Shown here: positions 8,947 to 16,729 of the stretch, piece after piece
How positions within the stretch are numbered: the stretch's first letter is position 1
Layout: the number at the start of each line of letters is the position of its first letter
DNA from: an uncultured Oscillospiraceae bacterium
GTDB taxonomy: Bacteria > Bacillota > Clostridia > Oscillospirales > Acutalibacteraceae
Direction of reading: 5' to 3'
DNA: 27,229 nucleotides
Assembly (NCBI GenBank): GCA_905198295.1
Contig: CAJKBW010000037.1
Coordinates: 1 to 27,229 of the forward strand
The notes under the pieces: model-generated
The model's input: the letters and a program-made list of their open reading frames with translations, nothing else
Told to the model about the DNA's origin: nothing
Database searches by the model: none
Translations under genes and position numbers: made by a program

Positions 8947-9721
8947 TCCCCGTAATCCGGTGCGTTTTCTGCGTGCGGTTCACTCCATTATCGGGCAGAG
9001 TCTGACCGACTGGGAGCTGCTGCTGTGTGACGACGGTTCGGATGCGGCACATACCGCCGTGATTCGGCGGGCGGCACGCCTGGACAGCCGTATCCGTATT
9101 CTGCGCACAGAAGAGAACCGGGGACTGGCCTATGCGCTCAATAACGGCATACGGCACGCTGCGGGAGAGTTTATTGCCCGGATGGATGACGACGACCTGT
9201 CGGAGCCGGACCGGCTGCGTATCCAGGCGGCGTTCCTGCGCAGCCATCCGCACTATCAATGGGTGGGATCGAATGCGCAGCTGATCGACGATTACGGCGT
9301 GTGGGGGGTTCAGCGGATGCCGGAAAGGCCGCAGGCAAAGGACTTTCTTTTCAATTCCCCGTTCATCCATCCCACGGTCATGTTCCGCCGGCAGACACTG
9401 GTGTGCAGCGGCGGCTACTGCACGGCGGAAGAGGTGCGGCAGTGCGAGGATTACGAGCTGTTTATGCGGCTGTATCACAGGGGATTCCGCGGCTATAATT
9501 TTCAGGAGCCGCTGCTGCAGTACCGGGAGGATTATGCGGCGCACAAAAAACGCACCTACCGGCGGCGGATCCGTGAGATGAAGGTGCGGTATCACGGGTT
9601 TAAAGCGCTGGGATTGCTCGACGGTGCGACATTCGCCTATGTGCTTAAGCCGCTGGCGGTCGGCGCCGTACCGGCGCCGGTGCACCATTACATCAACCGG
9701 CGTCTCAAGCGGCGGGAATAG
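8903..9721 (+). CDS. GT2-family glycosyltransferase
   Basis: This 272-residue protein begins with the GT2 core SVSIIMGVYNP and contains LLCDDGSDA (41-49) and the metal-binding acidic run ARMDDDDLSEPDR (Asp95-Asp98). FIHPTVMFRR and EDYELFMRL are the usual acceptor-side motifs of this family, with the ED of the last as the likely catalytic base region. No transmembrane segment is evident, so it acts in the cytosol or at the inner membrane face. It starts 44 bp inside the preceding GT4 gene with GGAGAGGCGG upstream of the ATG, indicating coupling. The sugar transferred is not predictable. Confidence 0.9.
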   Translation: MKNSVSVSIIMGVYNPRNPVRFLRAVHSIIGQSLTDWELLLCDDGSDAAHTAVIRRAARLDSRIRILRTEENRGLAYALNNGIRHAAGEFIARMDDDDLSEPDRLRIQAAFLRSHPHYQWVGSNAQLIDDYGVWGVQRMPERPQAKDFLFNSPFIHPTVMFRRQTLVCSGGYCTAEEVRQCEDYELFMRLYHRGFRGYNFQEPLLQYREDYAAHKKRTYRRRIREMKVRYHGFKALGLLDGATFAYVLKPLAVGAVPAPVHHYINRRLKRRE

Positions 9722-9732
9722 GGGGGAGCCGG

Positions 9733-11097
9733 TTGACGGACACGGCACGACAGGGAAGATACCGGGAGGCTCTGCGGAAAAGCCCGCGGCTTTTCCGACC
9801 GGCTGAGGCACTGCCCCCGGAGACGGATGTCATCGGACAGGTGAGCCGGTATGTTCTGGCGCCGGTGCTTGGCGTATTTGCGGAATGGATACTCGCGCAG
9901 GCGCAGCGGGACGGCAGACAGCGGCTGTATTTTCTGGCGCGGGACGGTTATCTGCCCTTTCAGGCGGTACGGCTGCTGTGCGAAAAGAGGGGCCTGCCGA
10001 TCGAGTGCCGCTACCTGAGCTGTTCGCGGTATTCGCTGCGTGTCCCGCTGTTTCACCGGCTCCCGCGGGAGGAAACGCTCGATTACCTCTGCCGGCCGGG
10101 TGTCGATGTCACGCAGAACAAAATCCTTGCCCGGGCGGGGCTCAGCCGCCGGGAGATTGATACCATCCGGGAAACCCTTTCGCCGGGGGAATCCGGAGAA
10201 ACGCGTCTCACCCGTGAAGGGCTTGAACGGATACGCCGGACGCTGTCGGGCTGCACGATTTTCTGGAACGGCCTGGAGCGGCATTCCCGGCTTGCGCTGC
10301 CGGGAATGACTGGCTATCTCCGGCAGGAGGGGTTACTGGATGGAGTGCCGGATGCTGTGGTGGACAGCGGATGGGTGGGCTCGATGCAGAAAATGCTCGG
10401 CAGTGCACTGGAGCTGCTCGGCCGCACCCGCCCGCTCACCGGTTATTACTGGGGACTGTATTCGCTGCCGAACGGCGTGCGGCGGTCGGATTACCACAGC
10501 TGTTTTTTTACTCCGGAGGGCGGATTGCGGGAAAAAGTGTTTTTCTGCAACAGTCTGTTTGAGGCTGTTTTTACCGCTCCGCACGGAATGACCCTCGCCT
10601 ATCGGCAGGAGGACGGCCGGTTTGTGCCGTGTTATGCGCCAACAGCAGAATCCCGGAAGGCTTTTATCTGCCGGCTGGAGGGGCTGCTGCTGCCGTATAT
10701 CGCGCGGCTGGCAGAAGAGGCTGCACCGGACGAAGAGCAGCAGCGCGCGGAACACGAAACGGTGCAGAAGCTGCTCGCCCGCTTTATGGGGACGCCGGAT
10801 CGGGCAGAGGCGGAGGCTTTCGGAAGCCTGCCCTTTTCGGATGATGTTCTCGAAGAGGCAGGGCGGCAGATCGCGTCGCCGCTGACCGAGGCGGAGCTGA
10901 CGGCAAACCATGTGTTCAGCCGTGCATTGGCGGCGGCCGGTGCGAAAAGCCATCATTTGCGGGAGAGCGCCTGGTATGAGGGCAGCGCCGTGCGCTTCAG
11001 CCGGATGCCGCGCCGGCATCTGCGGCAGTACAGGCTGTATCAGCTTTTGCGGCATCTGTACAAGATAAGCGTAAATCGGATGAAAGGATGTGAATGA
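9733..11097 (+). CDS. COG5610-like protein lacking the HAD domain (glycan-cluster protein)
   Basis: The 454-residue product starts at a TTG (9733) preceded by GGGGGGAG; no ATG fits. It matches the C-terminal half of COG5610-type 'predicted HAD hydrolase' proteins found in polysaccharide loci. Shared motifs with the paralogue at 12673-14679 are RLYFLARDGYLPFQAVRLL (about 64-82, compare RLLFLSRDGAVLLEAYRLL) and AVVDSGWVGSMQKML (208-222, compare AVDIGWAGSGAVML). No HAD nucleophile motif is present. The biochemical role of this domain is not known to me. Its place between glycosyltransferases and an ABC exporter suggests assembly or modification of the polymer. The C-terminus is very basic and has no membrane segment. 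Confidence 0.75.
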   Translation: MTDTARQGRYREALRKSPRLFRPAEALPPETDVIGQVSRYVLAPVLGVFAEWILAQAQRDGRQRLYFLARDGYLPFQAVRLLCEKRGLPIECRYLSCSRYSLRVPLFHRLPREETLDYLCRPGVDVTQNKILARAGLSRREIDTIRETLSPGESGETRLTREGLERIRRTLSGCTIFWNGLERHSRLALPGMTGYLRQEGLLDGVPDAVVDSGWVGSMQKMLGSALELLGRTRPLTGYYWGLYSLPNGVRRSDYHSCFFTPEGGLREKVFFCNSLFEAVFTAPHGMTLAYRQEDGRFVPCYAPTAESRKAFICRLEGLLLPYIARLAEEAAPDEEQQRAEHETVQKLLARFMGTPDRAEAEAFGSLPFSDDVLEEAGRQIASPLTEAELTANHVFSRALAAAGAKSHHLRESAWYEGSAVRFSRMPRRHLRQYRLYQLLRHLYKISVNRMKGCE

Positions 11098-11101
11098 GCC
11101 G

Positions 11102-11872
11102 ATGGACAGACGGGAGAACCGGCAGTATGCCTTCGTCATCCGGCAGCTGACCAGCCGGGAAATCAAACGGAAGTATGCCCGTTCCTATCTGGGAATTGTG
11201 TGGAGCGTGCTCAATCCCCTGCTGTCGATGGCGGTCCTTTCGCTGATTTTTTCCCAGCTGTTCCGCCGCTCGATCGAAAACTACCCGATTTATTATCTGA
11301 CCGGCTACATCCTCTGGCAGATGTTTACCGGTGCCACCACCGCCGCGATGACGACGCTTGTGGACAACAAGCCGCTGCTGCTGAAGGTGAAGTTCCCGAT
11401 GGACCTGTTTGTCCTCACCAGAGTATATACCGCGCTGATCAATCTCGGGTATTCGCTGGCGGCGTATGTCGTCATGCTGGCGGTCTTCCGGATTGCGCCC
11501 AAATGGACGATGCTGCTGTCTCCGGTTATCATCCTGCTGCTGTTCCTGTTTTCGCTGGGCATCGCCTATATGCTGGCGGCGGCCTATGTGTTTTTTGGGG
11601 ATGTGAAGCATCTGTATACAGTGGTGCTGACCCTGTGGATGTACTGTTCCGCTATCTTTTATCCGGTGGAGCAGCTGCAGGGCTTTATCCGGCTGGTAAT
11701 TCAGGTCAATCCGCTGTATGTGTACATCCACTGCATGCGTGGGGCGGTGATGACCGGGGAACTACCGGGGATGATCGAGTGGGTGCAGATGGTGCTCTGG
11801 GGTGCCGGAATCTGCCTGCTCGGTGTCGTGGTATTCCGGAAAAAACGCAACAGCATCATGCAGCGCTTATGA
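11102..11872 (+). CDS. ABC-2 type polysaccharide export permease (Wzm/TagG-like)
   Basis: The 256-residue integral membrane protein has about six hydrophobic segments and the ABC-2 N-terminal signature REIKRKYARSYLGIVWSVLN before the first span. FFGDVKHL and NPLYVYIHCMRG near the C-terminus are typical of Wzm/TagG/RfbA permeases. It would pair with the ATPase encoded 11 bp downstream to move a completed lipid-linked glycan across the membrane. The start is uncertain: GTG 11090 overlaps the preceding stop but has its AGGA only one base away, while ATG 11102 has the same AGGA 13 bp upstream; I prefer 11102. Confidence 0.92.
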   Translation: MDRRENRQYAFVIRQLTSREIKRKYARSYLGIVWSVLNPLLSMAVLSLIFSQLFRRSIENYPIYYLTGYILWQMFTGATTAAMTTLVDNKPLLLKVKFPMDLFVLTRVYTALINLGYSLAAYVVMLAVFRIAPKWTMLLSPVIILLLFLFSLGIAYMLAAAYVFFGDVKHLYTVVLTLWMYCSAIFYPVEQLQGFIRLVIQVNPLYVYIHCMRGAVMTGELPGMIEWVQMVLWGAGICLLGVVVFRKKRNSIMQRL

Positions 11873-11883
11873 GGGAGGCGGCC

Positions 11884-12657
11884 ATGCGGCAACAGAGTAC
11901 GGATAGCCTGCCGACGGCGGGCACCGATATTGCGGTTGAACACATAACCATGGAATTCCGCCGGGCGAAGGATGAAGCGGCCAGCATCAAGGAATGGATG
12001 GTGCGTTCCCTGCGCAGACAGCAGCGATATGAGCGGTTTCGCGCGCTCGACGACGTGAGCTTTCATGTGGGACGGGGTGAGGTGGCGGGCATCGTCGGCA
12101 CCAACGGTTCGGGCAAGAGCACGCTGCTCAAAATCATATCCGGCGCGCTGATTCCGACGAGCGGGCGTGTGCTGGTGGACCGGCGGAAGGTACAGCTGCT
12201 CACGCTGGGCACCGGCTTTGACCCGGAGCTGACCGGCCGGGAAAACGTTTATCTCAACGGGGCGATCATCGGCTATACCAAAGCGTTTATCGATGCGCAT
12301 TACCCGGAAATTGTCCGTTTTGCGGAGCTGGAGGGTTTTATGGAGGAAAAGGTGCGAAACTATTCCTCCGGTATGGTGTCGCGGCTGGGGTTTGCCATCG
12401 CGACCGTCCGGGATGCGCCGGAAATCCTCATTCTTGACGAGGTGCTCAGCGTGGGGGACATGTTTTTCCGGAAAAAGAGTGAAAAGCGTATCCGGGAGAT
12501 GATTCACGGCGGATCCACCGTGCTGATCGTTTCCCATTCTCCGGCGGTCATCCGCGGCAACTGCACCAAGGCGGTCTGGATCGAAAAGGGCCGTCTTCGC
12601 GCGGCGGGCGATCCGCAGACGGTGTGCGATGCGTATGAAAAAAGCCGGGACGCATAA
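11884..12657 (+). CDS. ABC polysaccharide exporter ATPase (Wzt/TagH-like, short form)
   Basis: The 257-residue ATPase has Walker A GTNGSGKST (72-80), the shortened Wzt-type signature YSSGM (160-164), Walker B ILILDE (181-186) and the switch His218 in VSHSP. The N-terminal EHITMEFRRAKDEAASIKEW is typical of teichoic-acid/O-antigen exporters. ATG 11884 follows GAGGGAGG and sits 11 bp after the permease stop. It stops right after the nucleotide-binding domain, so it lacks the C-terminal carbohydrate-binding domain that some Wzt proteins use to read a terminal cap; export would then be of the KpsT/TagH-like, non-cap-recognising type (inference). Confidence 0.93.
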   Translation: MRQQSTDSLPTAGTDIAVEHITMEFRRAKDEAASIKEWMVRSLRRQQRYERFRALDDVSFHVGRGEVAGIVGTNGSGKSTLLKIISGALIPTSGRVLVDRRKVQLLTLGTGFDPELTGRENVYLNGAIIGYTKAFIDAHYPEIVRFAELEGFMEEKVRNYSSGMVSRLGFAIATVRDAPEILILDEVLSVGDMFFRKKSEKRIREMIHGGSTVLIVSHSPAVIRGNCTKAVWIEKGRLRAAGDPQTVCDAYEKSRDA

Positions 12658-12672
12658 GAAGGTGGTTTGCGG

Positions 12673-14679
12673 ATGAAGGAGCGGATTTACCGGCTGCTGA
12701 TCGGCCGGGTGCCGGGGATCCGGGACCGTTTTTGGAAAAAGCGGCAGCAGGGCGGCGGGCGCGCGGCGGCGCTGCTGTATGCCATATGGTTGAATGTGCA
12801 GTATTATCTGCTGTTCCGCCGCAGCCTCGGCGAACCGGCACGCATCCTGTATGAGGATCGCCGTCTGTACAGCGGCGGCAGCGAGTCTTCTTTGTCGGTA
12901 CGCCAGCCGCCGCAGATGCTTGCCGATGCACTTGCGGCGTACGATGTGATCTCCTTTGATGTATTCGACACCCTCCTGTTCCGGCCGCTGGCCGCCCCTG
13001 CCGACCTGTTTGACCTGGTGGGGATGACGCTGCGGTATCCGGGGTTTCGTGCTTTGCGGATACAGGCGGAAAAACAGGTGCGGCAGAGCAGGCAGGCCCA
13101 CAGCGGGTATGCGGAGGTGACCCTCGAGGAAATCTGGGCGGAGCTATCCCGTGTATCCGGCATACCGGCGGATGAGGGCATCCGGGCGGAATGGACGTGG
13201 GAGAGGCGCTGCTGCACCGCGAATTCCTATATGCTGGCGGTAGTACGGGCGCTGCGGGCGAAAGGCAAAACCCTGTGCATCGTATCGGACATGTATCTTG
13301 GCCGTGAGCGGATCCGCGCTCTGCTGGACGGCTGCGGCTTCGGCCCCTTCGCAGCGTATTTTGTTTCGGGGGACGAAGGCGTGTCCAAAAGCGGCGGCGG
13401 TCTGTATGCGCGGCTGCGCAGTTCCTTTGGTGCGCAGCACACATTTGCGCATGTCGGGGATAACCCTTATGCGGATCAGAAGCAGGCGGCGGCACAGGGA
13501 ATTGTCGCATTCGGCTGCACGAATGTGCAGCATGCCGGCGGGCGATACCGGCCGCAGGATATGTCCCCGCTTACCGGCAGTTTATACGCCGGCCTGGTCA
13601 ATGCGCATCTGCACAGCGGACTGGCGGCGTATTCGCGGGAATACGAATACGGCTTTGTGTACGGCGGTCTGTTTGTAACCGGCTATTGCCGGTTCATCCA
13701 CGCGTATGCCAAAGAGCACCGGCCCGGCCGACTGCTGTTTTTATCCCGGGACGGCGCGGTGCTGCTGGAAGCATACCGGCTGCTGTATCCGGCTGAGGCC
13801 GCACACACGGTTTACGCCTACTGGTCACGGCTGGCGGCGGTCAAGCTGACGGCGGATTATTATAAGGCGGACTATTTTCGCCGGTTCATCCGGCACAAGG
13901 CCGACCAGGGATTTTCCATCCGGCAGATTGTGGAGGCGATGGAGCTGCCCGACCTGCTGGACGGGCTGTGCCGTGCCGCCGGCGTACGGCCGGAAGAGGA
14001 ACTGACGCATAAAAACAGCGCGGGAATCGAAGACTATTTCCGGGATGGCTTTGCGCAGATTTGGGAACACTACCGTCAGCAGCGGGAAGCCGGCGGGCGG
14101 TATTACAGCGGCTTGCTGCAGGGCTGCCGCTCGGCGGCGGCGGTGGATATCGGTTGGGCAGGGAGCGGCGCCGTGATGCTCGATTACGCCGTCAACCGGC
14201 TGTGGGAACTCGACTGCCGCATCACCGGCCTGCTTGCCGGAACAAATACCGCCGCCATGCCGGACGCGGATGCGGCCGAACCGCAGCTGTTCGGCGGGCA
14301 GCTGGTCAGCTATTTATATTCTTCACGCGAAAACCGGGATCTCTGGCGGTTTCACGATCCGGCGCAGGGACACAATCTGTACTGGGAACTTCTGCTCGGC
14401 GCGCCGGAAGGCAGCCTGAAGGGATTTTATCCGGCGGCGGACGACGGTGTGGAGATCCGGCTGAAGGAAACTCCTGCCGGTGCGGACCGTATACGGGAAA
14501 TTCACCGAGGCATTCTGGATTTTGTCCGCCTGTTCGCCGAAACCGAGAAACGGCTCGGTCTGACCATACCGATCAGCGGACGGGACGCCTATGCACCGAT
14601 GCTGCTCGCCGGCAGCCGGAAAAACCGGCGTTTTATGACACCGCTGGAGGGATTGCTGGATGACGCGCATATCGGATAG
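12673..14679 (+). CDS. COG5610-like protein with N-terminal HAD domain and C-terminal glycan-cluster domain
   Basis: This 668-residue protein joins a HAD-superfamily domain (about 88-285) to the same domain as the protein at 9733-11097. HAD motif I is SFDVFDTLL (Asp96 nucleophile), motif II CIVSDMY (Ser205), the lysine is in GVSKSGG (Lys239), and motif III HVGDNPYADQ (Asp263, Asp268). The residue two after the nucleophile is Phe98 rather than the Asp usual in phosphatases. The second domain has RLLFLSRDGAVLLEAYRLL and AVDIGWAGSGAVML. ATG 12673 follows AAGGTGG at 12659-12665; a TTG at 12667 is less likely. It overlaps the next gene by 20 bp. Proteins of this type recur in capsule and O-antigen loci, but the reaction is not established to my knowledge. 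Confidence 0.8.
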   Translation: MKERIYRLLIGRVPGIRDRFWKKRQQGGGRAAALLYAIWLNVQYYLLFRRSLGEPARILYEDRRLYSGGSESSLSVRQPPQMLADALAAYDVISFDVFDTLLFRPLAAPADLFDLVGMTLRYPGFRALRIQAEKQVRQSRQAHSGYAEVTLEEIWAELSRVSGIPADEGIRAEWTWERRCCTANSYMLAVVRALRAKGKTLCIVSDMYLGRERIRALLDGCGFGPFAAYFVSGDEGVSKSGGGLYARLRSSFGAQHTFAHVGDNPYADQKQAAAQGIVAFGCTNVQHAGGRYRPQDMSPLTGSLYAGLVNAHLHSGLAAYSREYEYGFVYGGLFVTGYCRFIHAYAKEHRPGRLLFLSRDGAVLLEAYRLLYPAEAAHTVYAYWSRLAAVKLTADYYKADYFRRFIRHKADQGFSIRQIVEAMELPDLLDGLCRAAGVRPEEELTHKNSAGIEDYFRDGFAQIWEHYRQQREAGGRYYSGLLQGCRSAAAVDIGWAGSGAVMLDYAVNRLWELDCRITGLLAGTNTAAMPDADAAEPQLFGGQLVSYLYSSRENRDLWRFHDPAQGHNLYWELLLGAPEGSLKGFYPAADDGVEIRLKETPAGADRIREIHRGILDFVRLFAETEKRLGLTIPISGRDAYAPMLLAGSRKNRRFMTPLEGLLDDAHIG

Positions 14680-15361
14680 GCGGAAACGGCCGCTCGTGCT
14701 GTACCATGCGGTCAGCTCCTTTCAGCTGCTGGAAGTGATGCTGCACCGCATGCTGGTGCACGAAAACGCGCGTGCGGTGCTGGTGCTGCCGGATTTTATC
14801 ACCGAAAAATATCCGCAGGTCTGCCGGCTGGCCGCGCGGCAGTGGTTTGACACGGTGGTGCTTTTTCCCTATCTGCGGATTCCGCATGGAGAGGAAGCGG
14901 CAGTGCGGGCGGATGTCTGCCGGGCGGCCGAACGGCTGCTGCCGTATGCGCTCACTGACTTCTCACAGATCTATGTAGCGGGTGCACATTTTTATTTTTC
15001 GCTGTATCTGTTGGCAAACGGTGTGCCTTTTGCCATGTTTGAGGACGCCGCCGGTATGCTCAGCCGGCCGGAAGTGCTGTATGAAGCGCTGCGGGTGCAG
15101 TATCCGCAGCACGCCGAAATTGCCCGGCGGCATGGGCTGTTCGACGGGGAAAACCCGCTTATTCGCCAGGTCATCTGTCTTAAAGAGGTGCAGCGCCGGG
15201 ATGTATCGGCGGCAAAATACCGGAATTTCTCGGTGGAGGATGCGCTGGAACAGCTGCCGGAGCCAAAACGGCGGCGGTTGATCCGTTTTTTTTCCGGCGG
15301 CGCATCCGTACCGGTGCGCAGGCGATTCTGCTCACCCAGCGGTTTGCGTCCCTCGGCATGA
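14660..15361 (+). CDS. N-terminal part of a split polysialyltransferase/GT52-like glycosyltransferase
   Basis: The frame reads 233 residues, but only about the first 211 look genuine; after a T8 run at 15286-15293 it ends in basic low-quality sequence. The start (LVLYHAVSSFQLLEVMLHRM) mirrors that of the enzyme at 15629-16729, and AMFEDAAGMLS (Glu128, Asp129) sits where polysialyltransferase-like enzymes carry their D/E-D/E-G motif. The matching C-terminal half, with the H-P motif, is in the next entry in another frame. Joined by a -1 shift or a one-T change the product would be about 326 residues, close to the 366 of its neighbour. ATG 14660 has GGAGGG at 14647-14652. The stop TGA 15359-15361 overlaps ATG 15358, so the two parts could also be made as separate coupled peptides. 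A sequencing error in the homopolymer cannot be excluded. Confidence 0.75.
   Translation: MTRISDRRKRPLVLYHAVSSFQLLEVMLHRMLVHENARAVLVLPDFITEKYPQVCRLAARQWFDTVVLFPYLRIPHGEEAAVRADVCRAAERLLPYALTDFSQIYVAGAHFYFSLYLLANGVPFAMFEDAAGMLSRPEVLYEALRVQYPQHAEIARRHGLFDGENPLIRQVICLKEVQRRDVSAAKYRNFSVEDALEQLPEPKRRRLIRFFSGGASVPVRRRFCSPSGLRPSA
15286..15293 (+). other. T8 tract with -1 slippery context inside the split glycosyltransferase gene
   Basis: Eight Ts lie exactly where the reading frame breaks. In the upstream frame the codons are CGT TTT TTT TCC, so the heptamer T TTT TTT has the X XXY YYZ form of -1 slippage sites. A -1 shift, or a tract of seven-minus-one/nine Ts that changes the length by +1 or -2, brings the frame into the intact downstream reading RRRIRTGAQAILLTQRF. 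No obvious downstream stimulatory hairpin was checked in detail. Confidence 0.6.
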
Positions 15362-15639
15362 TGAGCGAACAACAGCAGCAGCGACTGTATGAACGGCTGC
15401 GGGACGGTGAACTGAAGGGACAGCGCCTGCTGATCAAAAGGCATCCGGACGATACGCTGGATTATGCCGCCATATTCCCGGATGCCGAGCAGATCCGGGC
15501 GGTGTTTCCGTCCGAGCTGCTGCCGTATGTGTTCATACGAAAACCCGCGGTTGTATACAGCTTTGATTCCACCGGCTGTGCCAATCTGCGCCGCCATTTT
15601 ACCGTTAAAACCGTAAGGAGGGAGCTTTATGCCGGATAA
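15358..15639 (+). CDS. C-terminal part of the split polysialyltransferase/GT52-like glycosyltransferase
   Basis: The 93-residue frame from ATG 15358 continues a longer open frame that starts at the T8 tract (from about 15294, reading RRRIRTGAQAILLTQRF). It carries LLIKRHPDD with the His29-Pro30 pair and YSFDSTGCANLR with Ser71, which match the HP motif and the serine-rich motif of polysialyltransferase-like enzymes. Alone it lacks the E-D motif, so it is unlikely to be active without the upstream half. ATG 15358 overlaps the upstream stop, and its 3' end overlaps the next gene start at 15629 by 11 bp. Confidence 0.7.
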   Translation: MMSEQQQQRLYERLRDGELKGQRLLIKRHPDDTLDYAAIFPDAEQIRAVFPSELLPYVFIRKPAVVYSFDSTGCANLRRHFTVKTVRRELYAG

Positions 15640-16729
15640 CCGCGTGTTGCTGATCGTCAACTCCGTCTATCATCTGCTGACGGCGGTGCATATGCGGCAT
15701 ACCCTGCTTGCGGACGCCGATGCGGACCTTATCATCACCGATGTCACGCCGCAGCTGCGGGATTGTCTGCCTCGCGTGCAGGAAACTGGATTATTCAATC
15801 GGGTGCTGTTTGCCGCCGTGCAGGAGATGAATAAAAAATATGCCGGTGCCAAGGACGAAGTGCTGGATGAAGGGTTTTCCCAGGCCGATCGCCTGTTCCG
15901 GTTTGCGCTCAGTGACGAGCTGGGAAAGTATGACACGGTGTACTTCGCGAACTTTGATCCCTTCACGCGGATGCTGGCCTGCCGGCTGTATGATGATCCG
16001 TGTGCCTTTGTCGGCTATGAGGACGGCTTTTCCTCCTATGTGATCGATTACCTGCGGGAGGACCGTGCGCCGATCAACCGCCACGCGCAGGGCAGCAGAA
16101 TCCGTGATAAGGTAGAGGGCATCCTGCTGTATGAACCGCATCTGGCAATGCGCGGCGATACGCTGCGCAATCTTCGGCTGCCGAAAATCCGGCGGGACGA
16201 TGTCCGGCTGCGGGAACAGCTCAATTCTATTTTCGCTTATACGCCGGCGCGGGAAAAAGCGGCGTTTCTCTTTCTGGAGCAGTCCTTCCGCGCGGAAGGG
16301 ATTAAAACCAACGACATCGAGCTGATGCGGCTGTGTCAGCAGACAGTCGGCGCGGGACGGTTTGCGGTGAAGCCCCATCCCCGCAACCCCGAGAATCTGC
16401 CGTTTCAGCTGGGGCTGACCCGACGCTATCCCACCGGTGCGCCGTGGGAACTGGTTCTGCTAAATGGGGATGTCTCAGGACAGGTGCTACTGACGGTATG
16501 CTCGAACGCGGCGCTGACCGGTCGGCTGGTGTTTGGGATGGATATCCCGACGGTGATGCTGTACCGACTGTTTGAGGGGAAAGTCCTCTGGAAAGAGGAT
16601 GCGGTGCTCAGCCGGTATCTGCTGCGCTTTCAGCGGCAGTTTTCCGGGGAAAACTATTATGTGCCGCAGACAGTGTATGAACTAAAGGCGGTTCTCGGCT
16701 ATCTGGGAGAGGGTGGTGTTTATGGCTGA
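15629..16729 (+). CDS. Polysialyltransferase/GT52-like glycosyltransferase, likely CMP-sugar dependent
   Basis: The 366-residue protein opens with RVLLIVNSVYHLLTAVHMRH, a GT-B N-terminal strand-helix shared with GT52 and polysialyltransferase-like enzymes. It has VGYEDGFSSY (Glu131-Asp132-Gly133), matching the D/E-D/E-G motif, and FAVKPHPRNP (His250-Pro251), matching the H-P motif of bacterial polysialyltransferases; VCSNAALTG (Ser292) fits the third conserved region. Known members of these families use CMP-activated sugars, which agrees with the CMP-sugar synthetase gene in the same operon. ATG 15629 follows a strong AAGGAGGGAGC. It overlaps the next gene by 8 bp. The exact sugar and linkage are unknown. 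Confidence 0.75.
   Translation: MPDNRVLLIVNSVYHLLTAVHMRHTLLADADADLIITDVTPQLRDCLPRVQETGLFNRVLFAAVQEMNKKYAGAKDEVLDEGFSQADRLFRFALSDELGKYDTVYFANFDPFTRMLACRLYDDPCAFVGYEDGFSSYVIDYLREDRAPINRHAQGSRIRDKVEGILLYEPHLAMRGDTLRNLRLPKIRRDDVRLREQLNSIFAYTPAREKAAFLFLEQSFRAEGIKTNDIELMRLCQQTVGAGRFAVKPHPRNPENLPFQLGLTRRYPTGAPWELVLLNGDVSGQVLLTVCSNAALTGRLVFGMDIPTVMLYRLFEGKVLWKEDAVLSRYLLRFQRQFSGENYYVPQTVYELKAVLGYLGEGGVYG

Noticed and set aside
10506..10512. T7 tract inside the COG5610-like gene, considered as another phase-variable site
   Set aside because: The frame is intact through it and the protein continues with conserved motif spacing, so nothing indicates a switch at present.
11701..13101. Minus-strand open frame of 466 codons across the ABC ATPase region
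   Set aside because: It crosses two clear plus-strand genes (Walker motifs, HAD motifs), is rich in His, Arg and Pro, and matches nothing; it is a shadow of GC-rich third positions.
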